64,000 bases of DNA from Porodaedalea pini (lineage: Eukaryota > Basidiomycota > Agaricomycetes > Hymenochaetales > Hymenochaetaceae): assembly GCA_002794775.1 (NCBI GenBank), contig NBAY01000011.1, positions 682,001-746,000 of the forward strand, read 5' to 3'. The notes under the pieces are model-generated. The model ran no database searches, had not been told where the DNA came from, and saw only the letters and a program-made list of their open reading frames with translations. Each line of letters begins with the position of its first letter. Within the stretch, counting starts at the first letter, position 1. The position numbers and the translations under genes were made by a program. Shown in pieces: positions 45,216 through 57,949 of the stretch.

Positions 45216-48200
45216 TACACCCACACCCCGGTTCCCCCTCTGGATTTCGATTTCAAGCTGGCACCTCCGTACTTCCGCAACGCGCCCCCGCCGTCGTCCT
45301 TTCGCTCGGGCGGTCTGCGGCCCGTCGCGTCCAATGATAGCCCCGCGCGCGACCCGTCCCGCAGACTGTCACGCACGGAAGTAGACTTTGAGCAGGCCCT
45401 GCTCGGCACGGATACCGTCCTCCTTTCTGAGGGCCGCGACTTCAACGCTCTCGGTGCTGAGCCGGCCGTGCCGCCGGGGAACAGCAGAAGCACCTCAAAG
45501 CCAGCGCGTGGAGCCATGCACGAAGGCTCTTCACACCCATCAACGCCGCACAGCAATCCTACTAGCCAAAGCCAGAGCCAGAGTCAGAGCCAGAGTCAGA
45601 GGCAAAGCCAAAATCGCAGTGTGCCACCTACGCCGCCCTCCTCTGGTGGTGTTACGCCGCAGATATCTTTGACGCGCTCGCGATCACCATCTGGCGCTTC
45701 GTCCTCTTCCGCGTCCATCGAACGGTACTTTGACGCAGAAGAGGAAGACGTGCAGACAAAGCGGCGTTCACTCTTACGATCACCCGGGACTGCGAGTAGC
45801 CCAGATCTTGCTACCCTTGTTCGGAAGGCTAAGGAGCGGACTGCCGCGGGCCAGCAAGGCCACGGATCTAAACGTTCGAGAGAACTTAGCGGTGGCACAG
45901 CAGACGGCCGCACTCCCGTTCGCGATCAGAACCGCCTTTCTCCTGACAGTCAACAACGACAAAACGGCGCAGTGCGCACCCGCCAGCGCTCGTCGACGAC
46001 CGTGAACGGCGGCGAGACGTCCTCGATGGCTTCCTCACAAAACTCACCTACTCACAAGGGAAAGCTGTCAAAGAGCAGACCACCTGAAGCATCGTCGACG
46101 ATGTATGTCACTCCCCATCATTCACCTATCAGCTCAGATTGGGTCCACCCGAGCACGAGAAATAGATCGGGCACTGTCATGAGCAAGGTATGTCGATGGC
46201 TCTTCGCGTCGTATGGTCTCTACTGATCAACATATAGGGCAAGTCCTCTGTCCGCTCAAAAACGAGTGCTTTCCTTGGCAAGATCATTGGACAAGGCTCC
46301 ATGCGAGATAAATCTGTACGTCAACCTCATATCATCATCCATGACAAGTAGAGAACTAAGATCAAATCATAGCGTGGTGATCTTTTTGCATCTCCAACAA
46401 CTCCCATAACGCCATCGTATTCCAGCTCAAGCTTTTATCAAAGCGACGACGCGCCGCCTGTTCCTCCCATACCTCGCGAGCACCGCTCACCATCAGGATC
46501 CCCTATCGCCGATATCTTCACCAGTCCACCCGCTACACCTGACCTAGGCAAACCTCTTCCTCCAATACAGCGTTCATCACGCATGCCAGCTTCGTCTACT
46601 GAAGATGATGATGACGCAAGCGCTATTTCTGTAAATGAGCGTGCTGTGTCGGCTGTGCGATCCTCTTCGCCAGAGAGGACAATCAAGGGCAAGGCACCTG
46701 CCTTGGTGTCGCAGAAGCGGCGGAGCATGAGTGTGAGCGAGGCAGACCTTAAGAAAGCCATGACGGCGGGTGTGAACGAGCGAATACGATCGTCTCTGAA
46801 CAAAGAATGGGATTCGGGCTCAGATTACAGTGGCAGTGGAGTTGTCAAAGACTTCAAAGGCGAACTGTCCTCGCAACTCGATCCCATCTCCACCTCTTCT
46901 CTTGATCTCAAAGACCCGTCGACTCCGAAAAGATCGACATTCGAGTCTGACCCTACGAGTACGCTCGCGGATGCACGAGGTAGGCTTCAAGAACGCGCCC
47001 AGCGTCCCGAGCTTAGGATGGTGTCATCCTCGCCAGCAACGTCGACTACACCGGCTCTAACCATCGATACCAGAGTCAGCATTGAAGACCCCATAGTTCC
47101 TCCCCGTTCGTCTTCTTTAAACACCCAAGTGAAAACACCTAACACGGTAGGTCCTATAGAGACGATTCGGAAACACTCGGTCAAGTTTGGGGCTCGTTCG
47201 CAGCGGTCAGGATCGACGTCTGCGCAGAGTACGATCTCTGGGCCACCGACTGCAGTGCGGGATGCGTCGCGACTACGCGTGCAACATCGCTCAACTGCGT
47301 CGAGCTCGGAGCCTTCTCTCATCCCGGCACGCGACGACGACAACGCCACCGGGCGTGATCCGAAGCGAACTGTTCGCTTGGTGCCGTCTTCCACTTCTGT
47401 GGGCTGGCCCGAGGCAACTTCTCCTGCCCTTTCATTGAGTATGAGCTCCCAAACTGATCTAACTGAGGAAACTGGGAATGGCCGCGTAACGTCTTCTGCT
47501 GCCTCTCGGGATGAGCCACTTGATGTCGAAGCGAAAGCGAAAGACCTCGCGACAAAGTGCTGGACAGAAGACGAAGACTTCCTGGCTAAAGAGAAAATAG
47601 CTGAATGGCTTGGCGGAACGTGCGTCTTGGACATAAATGTTTTATTATTATTCTCGTATAACTTTTTATTCGATTTTTTTAAACAGCAAGCTGGTCAATA
47701 AACTGGCCTTGCGCCACTACATTGACTTCTTCGATTTCTCGGGCCTAAGGCTCGACATTGCGTTCCGGCGATTGTGTGCGAAGCTGTATCTTAAGGCCGA
47801 AACTCAGCAGGTCGATCGAATCTTAGAAGAGTTCAGCCGCCGATACTGGGAGACCAACCCGACGACTGTGTATGGAAGTGCCAGTGAGTGTAGCGCATGA
47901 TCCCTCCGCCCAAGCTTATCCATTCACCCAAACTTAGGTGTCGTCCATGCTGTCTCGTACTCTCTCCTGCTTCTCAACACGGATCTTCACGTTGCTGAGC
48001 TGGCGTCGCGCATGTCGCGAAATCAATTCGTGCGCAACACGCTTACTGCGATTCAGATGCAGATCAGGCCGAATGGCGCCGGGCGAGCATCCACTCCGGA
48101 GCTGACACACGACGATGGGAGTAGCATTCGCGGCGTAGGCTCGGATGGCAGCGAGGCTGGCGCTAGTACCCTGAGGAGCAGAGCGGGACGAAGCGGGAGC

Positions 48201-50174
48201 GTGACGAGTTGGAACAGCATTTCACGCGACTTCGTTAACACCCCGGCAACGACGCCGAATAGTGGCTCGTCTCAAACGCAGCTTAACGGGAGCAATACTT
48301 CGGTGCACGAGCCGCGCGTGAAGAATTCAAGTGTCCCTCCTGTTGTGTACGGCCGAAACTTCGACACGGAGATGGAAAGCTTGTTGAAGGTTCGTGCCGG
48401 TGTATATATTTGTTGACGTCCGACTGAGATGCTGACATTCTGAGCAGGAAATGTACATGGCGATTAAAAGTCAACAGATTCTGCAGCCTCTGAACGCGGT
48501 GGAGCGAGCATCCGTATCTTCTGGCCCTGGTGCACATCTGTTTCGTAATGGAAGTCGGCGGGGGCAGAACGATCGGGTGGCCAATCTCAAGCGCGGCAGT
48601 ATGCGCGGCATCCAGTCTTTATTCACTGCGCATGCTGGTACTAGTCCGTATGGGAACGGTGGGAGCCTTGACGGTCGGATTAGCCCTGCACCAAGCTTCG
48701 CAAATTCTGCGCATGAGGTGGGCATGAACGTGAGTGTTCATTATCGGTCCGGTTCCTTGAACTTTGCTAAAGAAAACAATTGCACAGGCTTATGCTTCTT
48801 CGAGTAGTCAATTTTTGCCACCTACACTCGGCTTTGCTTCGAATTTATCCCACACGATCATCCGCGAGGCTCAAGAAGACGATGTTCGGAGTATTCGTAG
48901 CGATCAGACTGATTCTACAAGCGTAAGCATCACCGACGAAGAACTCGCGTTGCTGGGTGCACCGTGGGCGAAAGAAGGCATGCTCTGCCGTAAGCAGTAT
49001 TGGGAGACGTCCGGCAAGCGGGCGAAGTCGAAGAACTGGCTCGATGTATTCGTGGTTATCCAGAAAGGGGAGCTGAACATGTTTATTTTTGGCGGAGAAG
49101 GAGGTGGGGGCGGAACAATGGGCGTCGGTGGTGGAAACTGGCTGGTAGGTTGTTTTTTCTCAAAAAAGCAACGTATGGACGTCTGACGATAACGTTGGCT
49201 AGGCCAACGCACAACCTGTCGGGACGGTCTCGCTAGCACATTCCCTTGCACACTCCCTTCCGCCGCCAGGATACAGCCGACAGCGACCCCATTGTTTTGT
49301 GCTTACCCTAGCGTCGGGTGGTGTGTACTTTTTCCAGGCTGGCACTGAAGAACTCGTCAACGAGTGGGTGTCGACATGCAATTACTGGGCTGCACGCCAG
49401 AGCAAGGAGCCGCTAGCGGGTGGCGTCTCCAACATGGAATATGGTTGGAATCGCGTGATGGACCTTGACGACGACCAGCCGTCCGTCTCTGGGGATGAGC
49501 CCCCACAACGGGATACTGATACGTTTAGTACACGGAGTACCCGTAGCTGGCATGGCATGAAAGATCAGTTTTCTCTCCGGTCGAGTACTTCGCCATTCGC
49601 GGACCGCGTGGTGATACATGACTGGAAGCCACCCATGCCTTCCACAGTACCCAGTATGCATGACGAAGAGACGCAGCTGGATGCACTCCAAAGGCACGTT
49701 GCGTCGCTTAAGTCGGACCTAAATAAGCACAATGCTCTCCGCACACCGATGCAGCAACTGGTGCGTTTTCAGTTCTCTTTTCTTCCCACACTGTCTTTAC
49801 TAAGTTATCTTGGTAAACAGTATCAGCCACGTTCGACGAACGCAAACAAAGCCCTGGCGAACTGGGAGCGCAAGTCTCAATACTTACTGACGGAGATCGT
49901 GAAATACGACTCGTATGTCGATTCGCTACGGGCCGCGATGTCGTTGCGCCTGAAGAAACGCGGCGAGAAGGCGCTGGAGAAGGCTCTCGTAGCGGTAAGC
50001 CCGGAAGATGAGAACGGCGCGGCGGGGAAGCGATGGAAAGGATACCCCGAGGAGACGATACCCGAAGGCGAGGAGCCACCTCCGACGCCTGGTCTTGCTG
50101 TACATCAGACAAGGAAACAGAAGAGCGGCTCGCGTTCGAGCTCTCGGCACCAAAGGGAGTCTGCGGAGACATGA
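45216..50174 (+). CDS. Sec7-PH domain Arf guanine nucleotide exchange factor (start unresolved)
   Basis: Arf GEF at the Golgi/endosome or plasma membrane, of the Sec7 plus PH type (compare fungal Syt1/Sec73). The frame is open from 45216 after an in-frame TGA at 45213-45215. The true start needs an upstream exon, or ATG 45516. A very long Ser-rich N-terminal half (about 800 residues) has an (SQ)n run. The Sec7 core is rebuilt by introns as KIAEWLGG, LVNKLALRHYIDFFDFSGLR and LDIAFRRLCAKLYLKAETQQ (catalytic Glu in KAETQ). VDRILEEFSRRYWETNPTTV and SYSLLLLNTDLHVAELASRM follow. The last Sec7 helix, FDTEMESLLKEMYMAIKSQQ, comes only after a low-complexity insertion of about 100 residues. The PH domain runs from about 48960 to 49400 (MLCRKQYWETSGKRAKSKNW, VYFFQAGTEELVNEWVSTCN). 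A coiled-coil tail ends at 50174. Confidence 0.87.
45564..45611 (+). repeat. AGCCAG/AGTCAG hexanucleotide repeat coding Ser-Gln
   Basis: About eight units of AGC/AGT-CAA/CAG encode QSQSQSQSQSQRQSQ in the disordered N-terminal part of the Arf exchange factor. The repeat is nearly perfect, so unit number may vary between strains. Confidence 0.75.
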
Positions 50175-51019
50175 TTTCTTGCGTTCGTATTGGATCTAGA
50201 GTCGCGCTATTCACTGTTCACCCTTCTTTTTTCTTATTATTCTTCTCTGTTTCTCTGCACGTATTAAGTTATTCTCTCTCCGCTCTCCACATACCTCTTT
50301 TCTTATGTCCTATCTCATTCACTGTCGATCTTGTTCTCTACTTCTATTCCTGTGCAACCACTAGTACTGCAATAGGCTCACTATGTCCCAAAACATGTAC
50401 GTCGATCTCGAACGGTTTGGTAAATTCTCAAGTTTTCAACGGCGTACATATCTCTCTTCTCTTCTTTCAGGCTGACTTCTGTTCTTCAGTAACTTCACAT
50501 CATTTATCGTTCGAGGGTTTGCACATAGTGACCTTATTTTTAATGTTCCCCGTGCGCTGTACATGTGTTCCGATTTTCGCGGAATCTCACAGGCTATGGG
50601 ACTCTTAAGGCAAGAAAAATCTGGCGCATGCGCAGGAAGTAACATTGACAATGGCAAGTAGCATAGTGTCATACAATTCACCATACATCCACAAAAAAAA
50701 AGAAAAAAGAAACGCGACATAGAACAATAAACGACGTTATAAAGACGGATGAATGGATATGCGTGGCCAGTCGAAACTGTATCAAAGTTTCAATGCAATC
50801 CGCTGAAGTTGTAGTTGGATCTAGCACCTCGCTCGCGAGGTCAGACGGTCAAAAAGAGAGGTGGGACGACAAGATGAGACCTCGCTTGCGAGGCCTGGGA
50901 TCATGGAAGCAGAGCATAGGAGCCGTGACTGAGGACACTGGATACGGAGGGAAGACAAGCTCCGACTGGGGAGGGCCGTGTATCTAGAAAGAAATATGAA
51001 GGGAATGGGAAGAGACTGC
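50175..51019. other. convergent 3' intergenic region with pyrimidine tract
   Basis: These 845 bases lie between convergent stops. A CT-rich tract follows the Arf-GEF stop (about 50215-50350), and an A-rich run is at about 50692-50712. Open frames here lack motifs. It probably holds two long 3' UTRs. Confidence 0.45.
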
Positions 51020-52285
51020 TCAGAGCTTGGAGTCGTGGATGCCGGCGAAAGCACGTGCGCGAGCTTGGGAGCGCGCGTGGCGGGAGAGGGCGGAGGTGCG
51101 CTTGGCGCGACGCGAGCGCTTGCGGCTGCACGTCGGCGAAGCTTTCGCAACGGAGGAGGTGGAGGAGGCGGCAGCAGCAGAGGGAGACGCGCTGGAGACG
51201 CCGACGTTCACGCCGGCCGTGCGGGAGGCGTCTGCGCTCGCACTGCTGAAGGAGGAAGTCGGGGTAGCAGCGGCTTTGGAAGTCGAAGACGCCGAGGGGG
51301 AGGTGGAGGAGACAGCCTTCGACGAGGATGTTGATGCAGCCTTCGTCGATGAGGGTGACGATGCAGCTTCGCTGGAGCTGCTAGAGCCGCTGGACGATAG
51401 TCCAGACAGGGATCCTACGACCGCCTCGGTGAACTCGGAGGTGGAGCCGCCGCAGAAGGTGATAAGGAGGTTGACATTATCGGCCTGACACGCGCGCTGG
51501 ACCTGGTTGTCATTAGGTTCGAAGAACGCGGTGTCGCAGTTCGCATCAGCGCCTGTAGAGCGGGTTTGGTTAATTGGTGTTTCAAGGGTACACAGGCACA
51601 TCTTACGCACAAAGTGCACCAAGGCCGTCACAGACATCACCATCACCGCCAAAGAATGCAAAGGCAGTTGCAACGTTGAAAGCATGACTGTTGGTAAAGT
51701 TCACTTATCAATACCGCATGCCGATAAGCATATAGACTAGAACCAACCTCGGGATAAGAGAAATGTCGACGCTTGAAGGAATCACATCGACACACAAGAT
51801 TTAACATGAAATTGCTGGTATACTCACCTCGAACCGCACCCCGCGCACGTAGGGTTGTTCAAGTTCATTTCAACGATCGCGCAGTTCTCGCCGTTGAGAA
51901 GACATTCATTATTCCTATCGAGGTAGCTATAGAAGGTTGAGTACAGGAAGGATTAGGTGCTGAGAAGGCGTGATGCTCACGCGATGGCTGAGGTGAGCTG
52001 GCCGTCACTTGTGTAGTCTTCACCAGTCGAGAGAGTCTTTCCTGCTTGAATGAGCTTTGGCTTTGGGTTGCAGAGTCAGTATCTTCCTCTTCTTCCTGCT
52101 ACTAGTATAAGAAAACACACAGTGCCGGTACCACAGCTAAAGATGCAACGACATTCATGAGCGCAGTTCAACATGGAAACTAGCTAGATCACTGACTTGT
52201 TCTGGAAGCGAACAGTATGCGTTTCGGCCAGAACGTGAAGCGCAGAGACGAGAACGAGAACGAGCGAAGAGAGTGTGAAGGACAT
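51020..52285 (-). CDS. secreted thaumatin-like glycopeptide with Ser/Thr-rich and basic tail
   Basis: Extracellular protein of the fungal thaumatin-like glycopeptide group. ATG 52285 gives a signal peptide (MSFTLSSLVLVLVSALHVLA) followed by ETHTVRFQNNCGTGTPKLIQ, built by two introns, as in the family. Then come AGKTLSTGEDYTSDGQLTSA and IAYLDRNNECLLNGENCAIV, and EMNLNNPTCAGCGS after an intron. NVATAFAFFGGDGDVCDGLG and ADANCDTAFFEPNDNQVQRA with CQADNVNLLITFCGG follow, with the paired cysteines. The conserved domain is followed by about 110 Ser/Ala/Thr-rich residues suited to O-glycosylation. The protein ends not in a GPI signal but in a strongly basic stretch (SRKRSRRAKRTSALSRHARS and onward) to the stop at 51020. 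Exon joins are inferred by eye; the middle exons are the least certain. Confidence 0.75.
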
Positions 52286-52761
52286 GGTTAATGAGAGATT
52301 GTGAGTGTGAAAAGAGTGGTTGTTCGTCGTCTGCAGCGAGGGGATAGGGCAAAAGGGAGATGGTGGAGGTTAGAAGGAGAGAGAGCCTGAGAACGCCATT
52401 AAAATTGGAACGGCATTCAAAGGTACGGAAGCCGTGCATAACACACACAACTGATGGCCAAAAATAAAGCTTCCGCTTCCGTCCTTCGAGTTGTTCTTTC
52501 ATCCATATTTATCCCGAATGTCTTTTTTTTTTCAGATCTCATGTACAATATATATCACACAAATATTAGTGCATGCGCAAAAGGGTGCACTTCATTATTA
52601 TAAAATACTCAGACAGTTTTCACTCGAGGCAGTGAAAAGATTTAGTACTTTACGGCGCCAGTACTAGTTTCTGTTACAGTAGATCTCGGAATGATCCGCT
52701 TACGCGAGGATTTACCTCGACTCATATATTATCAGCAATAAGCGAAACAGCGACCACTTCC
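52286..52761. promoter_or_regulatory. promoter region of the glycopeptide gene and 3' UTR of the MDR gene
   Basis: These 476 bases lie between tandem - strand genes. A TATAAA-like ATTTATCCCG/ATAAATATGG element lies near 52503-52514 on the - strand, and an AT-rich stretch follows. There are no supported exons. Confidence 0.4.
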
Positions 52762-54074
52762 TTACTCTGCCACCTTCGTGATCAATTTGCCCGTGTTCGT
52801 GCCCGTGAAAAGTCCATTCCACACACGGGGGATCTCCTCAACATGGCCACCGATATCGACCACAGTCTCGGCACCGTCCAAAATGAGCTTCCCAGCGGCC
52901 GCCGCATTGACGAGCGCCTCCTCCGCCTCGGTGAGGCGGTCAAGGTAGTCGTTGAGCGTGAATCCGTTCAGCGACAGCCTGTTCACGATTATCTGCGTGT
53001 AGTTCTTCATGATGACTGGTTCGTCGATCTTCGTCATTACTTGATATATCCAGTCAGTTATGTTCAAAGTGCAGGGAAGGAGACGAAGAATTTACGAGCC
53101 ATGGCTCCCACCGCGCAGATGACTCCATGAGGTTTCATGCGCAACATGACCTCATCCAAGACGGATCCACCAACGTTGTCGAAAAATCTGTATAAAAGAC
53201 ATCAATCCTAGAAAATCAGCTTGATAATTCAGCTACTACTCACGAGTCAACCTTGTCTGGAGTCGCCTTTGCGAGGTCTTCGACAAAAGTCGCGCTCTTG
53301 TAATTCACCGCCTCGTCCGCTCCGATGCTCTTCAGCCAGCTGCACTTCTTGTCGGTACCAGCAATGCCGACAACACGCTTGACTCCGAAGACCTTCTTCG
53401 CAAATTGTACTGCCACGTTCCCCACCGCTCTGCCAAAAAGAAAATTATTGATGAGGTCCTTATTGGCAAGATTGATACGCACCCAGCAGCACCGCTCACG
53501 ACGACTGTATCAGTCTCCTTCGGCTTCAACACGGCTTTCAGGGCCCAATACGCCGTCGCGCCCGATGACGCAAGAGCGCCGAGGTAGGCGGTGAGGCTGA
53601 CGCCAGGTATCTCTCTAAAAGCACCCCAAATAAGCATCAGCGACCGCATATAATCTAAATCCCGCGTACAAGGACGCTCACCTCCTAGGCCTCGTCTTGT
53701 CCTTCTTCACAACAGCATAGTCCGCCCAATACGAACCCACCTCGACGATATCGCCCACCTTAAACGGTCCGTTCCCCTCCCTGCCGCCGACCTGCACGAC
53801 GCGCGAGATCGTCGAGAACACGGGGAACGGCGTGCCGAGCGGGAGCACGACGATGTCCTCGCGTGTGTACTTCTGTGACTGATGCAGCAAGATACGGAGC
53901 CCGGGCGAAGTTGGAGAGATACAGCGTCTGCACGATTAGCGAGTCCTCCGGGAGCGGGTTGGGGAGCGGGGAGTCCTTCACTGCGAAGGTCGCTGAGGAC
54001 GAGGTGGAGAGATCTAGTTCTGTAGTGGCGTAGTTCTGGAGCACGACTACGCGGGCGGAGGTAGGGATGCCCAT
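52762..54074 (-). CDS. PTGR/leukotriene B4 dehydrogenase-like NADP-dependent MDR reductase
   Basis: Zinc-independent medium-chain reductase that reduces alkenal or enone double bonds, similar to prostaglandin reductases and fungal relatives. ATG 54074 starts MGIPTSARVVVLQNYATTEL. LPLGTPFPVFSTISRVVQVG and FKVGDIVEVGSYWADYAVVK lie in the first half. After an intron comes GVSLTAYLGALASSGATAYW (the PTGR signature uses LGMPGLTAY; here it is LGALASSGATAYW), then TVVVSGAAG. A splice then gives AVGNVAVQFAKKVFGVKRVV, and GIAGTDKKCSWLKSIGADEA and VNYKSATF follow. DSFFDNVGGSVLDEVMLRMK and PHGVICAVGAMA precede the last exon ending TGTNTGKLITKVAE at 52762. All nucleotide-binding elements are present. The exon joins near 53880-53930 (LYLSN to LHQSQ) are less certain. 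Confidence 0.83.
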
Positions 54075-54619
54075 GGCTTGCTTATTTGTACAGAAGGAGT
54101 TGCGGAAGTATAGTGATGTTCAATACATATTTCTGGTGTATACCATGCTCAATTTATAACTACTTGTCTGATCTAATCCTATAGTTTTCAAGCACGTCTT
54201 GAGAGGAGGTCAGCAGCATTATTTAGCATTACACATGTATGCTTAAGCTGATCTGTGCTTCAATCAATTAATACACACAAATTACAGCTGACGTGTCGCG
54301 GCATTGACCTGACGGGTCCCCGGCATCGTCATTTATGAGAAGAAATAATATTTTAGAGAGCATCTGGTATTCAAATCAATCGTTTCTAGGAACAAAGCAT
54401 TCAAAGCTTTGATCATCTGTTGCACACAAAAATACAGTCCCAAGTAACTCAGCATACATGTCGCCGGCATGCCATAATGTCGTATTGTGGAAAGAAATAC
54501 GTACTACATTAGAAAGCATCTCTTCCTTTGATTCTCTGCAAAAAAGGAACTCATCCTTGAATGTGAACCACAGGGAGACATCCAGAACAAAAAAACAAGA
54601 ATGCATCTAGATTACAACT
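54075..54619. other. intergenic region between two - strand genes
   Basis: These 545 bases are AT-rich and hold the MDR promoter and the YSH1 3' UTR. TATAAATTGAG (complement of about 54150-54160) is a possible TATA element for the MDR gene. No coding feature is supported. Confidence 0.4.
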
Positions 54620-57600
54620 TCAAATATGAACTTCAAGTATCCCGTCGTCGTCGTCAGACCCATCCCCCTCGCTCTCACTTCCCTCATCGGCATCAGTCTG
54701 AAGCGGCGCGTCCTCTGACGCTAATGCTTCCTTCTCTTCCCCAATGTCCCCATTCGCAGATCCTTTCTCGTGTTCTTCGCTTGTTGGGGCCTCGGGTACC
54801 TGCTCGATGATACTGGCGCTTGCACTTTTTTCTTTCACCAGCTCGGGTTCCTCAACGACGAGAGGTGCGTCGGAGGTGTATGCCTCGGATAGAGAGCTGA
54901 CGGTCGTCAGCGCCATGTCAAGTACAGATTCGACGCGCTTTTTGAGCTGGTCGTTTGAGCTTTCGACAGTCTGCACAGTAAAAGCAAATTAGTGAGTAAA
55001 CCGTTAACGCCGTAGCAGAGAAGCTGAAGGAAGAAAGAAGCACCATTGTAATCAAATTTACAAACGCTTCAGCATCGTCGAGTGCGATTAGCAGGCCCGG
55101 GGCGTCCTCGGCTGCGCCGTCTTCGCCTGCAACTAAAGGCTGCTCAGGCATATGCAGCTCGATCTCGCCGAAGTGAGCCTCAAGAAACATCGCCAGGCGC
55201 TGTATTCGCACAATGGTCGAATTGTCCGACTCATCTGCGTGGGGGTGCGGTCCGTCGTGGCTGTGAGCGTGAGTAGTCACTTCATTTTATGCGATAGGGA
55301 GGCGAGGAGTGTCAGACATGTTACATGGGGAATACTCGAAGACTCAAGCACTTACATTTTACCGAGGCAGGACTCCTGTCGATGCCCATTATCAATGCCA
55401 GACAAGAGTCAGCGATCATGTCATTACTTGCGCTTGACTCCCATTCCAAAGTCAGTTCGTGCTCTTGTGTGTGCTTGACATCGACTGCACCCATGACCTA
55501 TCTCGAACATGAACATATAAACACTGGTTGTCAAAAGAGAGATACGAACCCTCATTGTCGGCACACCATCCTTATCTAGGCCCTCTTCTACGCTCCCGTA
55601 CATCCCCTCAAGGTGCCATCGCACGAGCTCCCAACCTACACCAAGCACGATTTTCTGACGCTGCGTCACAACGCATGTTGAGAGGCCTGCAAAATCGCGC
55701 AGGTCACGCGGGTCGAGAAGCGTATAAGAGTAATCTTTAGAGACCAACAGGCCTGAGAGGATGGAATTCGGTTTTGGAGGGTTGGCGGCGAGCGTTCCAA
55801 TGGCCTATTGTCACGGTAAAGACTAGCGTCAGATGCGCTGTCGTGGACAAGCTTATAGGTCACTGACGCACCTTCGCAACTCGTTCACCTCTGAAGGTTA
55901 ACTTCAGCGTGTCTAGATTGCGTGGTGTGTGAATCTTGATATCCTCTTCACGGTCTTTATAACGCTGCTGCAGCGATATCCGTAATCGGTTCATCGCCGC
56001 CGAATCGCCATGTACAAGCACCTAATACAAAGAGCTTTATTCTTGTCTACCAGGTGGAACATAAGATATGAAACTCACGACGTGCTGCGCTTTGACTTGT
56101 TCAATAAACTCGGTATTCTGCGGGCCGTCAACATGAGCGCTGAACGAAATATAGTCGACAGACAGCCTGCGTGGTATTGTGTCCCCTTTGACGCCGAGGA
56201 TTTCTTCGGGCTCATTGATGATGTCCTATCAATATAGCATGAGCAGAAATTCATAGGGTCATGAGCCATTGTGAGAGACACGAGCATCTTAGGATAGTTC
56301 ACTCGAGATGGAGAAAAGGACATGTATTGACCAGAATATACATCGAGATGACAGTCTAGTTGTAGACATGATCGTGAACTCACCCTCGCTAATGTACCTT
56401 CCACAGAGTAACCAGTGATGATGAGGCCGTTACGGGGATCAGGTGCCCAAAGCTCCAACAATTCGCGGCTAGGTCCGACTTGAAGCATACCAGGAGTAGC
56501 CAGCACGACGCAAGGCGGCCCTTCGCCGATCCGCTTCTCCCAACCGCGAGCTTGAGGCAAGTTTGAAATATGCCTAAGGATAAATTTTAGATGCTGGTCT
56601 GATATATGAAAAATGTGGCACGCACTTGAAAACGAAGGGGTTGTCACGTTTGGCGAATCTTGAACGAACATTGGAGTTCATGGTATGGATATAAGTTTGG
56701 TATATAGCCATGCATTTTCGGGCCAAGTTAGACGCATAATATATTGGTACATTGTGCAAGTCCGGATGCTTCTTCCAGTATTCCTCGAGGATGAGAAGGA
56801 GCTCTTGTGCACGTCCAAGTGCAAAAACAGGCATGAGCACATGACCGCCTCTCCGAATGATCGAATGAACAAGGTCAGTAAAGCGATGTTCCTTCTCTTC
56901 TCGCCCTTCATGACCTTGAACGCCATATGTGCTTTCTACAATCAGCACATCAGGTCTTACCGGTGGAACTTCTGCTTTGACCAGATGTCTATCTTCTTCT
57001 CGTGAATAATCACCGGTGTAGAGTATTTTCAGGCCAGCTATGTCGAGCAAGAACATGCAGGCACCCAGAACATGGCCCGCATGATATGGAGTAAACGAGA
57101 GACCAGGACTGACAGTGATCAGTTGGTGAGCGGAGACAGGAATGATGGATGAGAGCGACATGGAAAGATCTAGCGGAGTGAAGAGAGCGTCTGTCGAAGT
57201 TGAGCTGTATCACCAAACTTGAGATCTAATGAATTGCGCAGTACAACGAAAAACGCACCTCATCCTCACAAAGTCCTGCATTAGGAACTTATATACAGCC
57301 TTCGTTGGATGCGTCATGTATACCTTCCCTTTGCCATCTTTGAAATTAGTTTTCTCCATGATGTATGTGAGCGATGCGGCATGGTCAAGGTGAAAACTGA
57401 AGTAATTATGAGTACCAGTATTATTCGTACCTCGGGATGACTCACTGGGTTACGAGGATTGCATCGACAGTACTCCAGTCAAGCTCGTCTACAAAGGGAA
57501 GAGAGGCCATGCCACTGTACGCCGGGTGCACGCCCGCATCGCAGACGACAGTCTTGCCACGATATTGAAGGACACAGCATGACCGTCCAACCTCCTGGCC

Positions 57601-57642
57601 AGCTCCCAGCAGCGTGACACTTAGTGTTGGGTAGTCCGGCAT
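54620..57642 (-). CDS. YSH1: YSH1/CPSF73, pre-mRNA 3'-end processing endonuclease
   Basis: Metallo-beta-lactamase/beta-CASP endonuclease that cuts pre-mRNA before polyadenylation. ATG 57642 opens [20 protein letters not shown]. The metal motif [14 protein letters not shown] is created by the first intron, which splits the first His codon. Later come [60 protein letters not shown] and [40 protein letters not shown] (beta-CASP) and [20 protein letters not shown] follow, then [20 protein letters not shown] and [15 protein letters not shown] with the last metal ligands. The C-terminal domain runs as [34 protein letters not shown] and [20 protein letters not shown], ending acidic at ILEVHI. All ligands are intact. 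At least eight introns occur. The gene is head-to-head with an unknown gene. Confidence 0.94.
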
Positions 57643-57949
57643 CGTGGAGGTTGACTTGCACAGCTGAGACAGACGCGGTCTAAAGAAAACGGAGCAAATA
57701 TGTGTCAAGCTCGGCGCCGCGCTCACGTGCTATCCTCATGGCTATTTCAAACTTTATCTCAGAATGGGGGCTTCCACATATAGAGCGTCGGTGGCTGAGA
57801 TTGAGAACAAGTCATGACTTTACTTTTGTTCTATCTCGTGGCTCAGAGAGCGACCTGGCCATTATTGTCTGGCCACTTTTTTCTAGCTGTACTTAAAGCA
57901 TCTAGCTAGCTGGCCTAGCCACACAGTAGCCTTGAACTCGTATTCTATC
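57643..57949. promoter_or_regulatory. shared divergent promoter, YSH1 / unknown gene
   Basis: These 307 bases separate divergent starts. Direct CTAGCTAGCTGGCCTAGCC repeats (about 57901-57919) lie 30 bases before the + strand ATG. The promoter role is inferred from position. Confidence 0.4.

Noticed and set aside
51027..51488. Glu/Val-rich + strand open frame over the glycopeptide tail
   Set aside because: Shadow of the Ser/Thr-rich coding sequence on the opposite strand.
54620..55280. Separate small acidic His-rich gene
   Set aside because: It is the C-terminal domain of YSH1; introns join it in frame to the upstream catalytic part.
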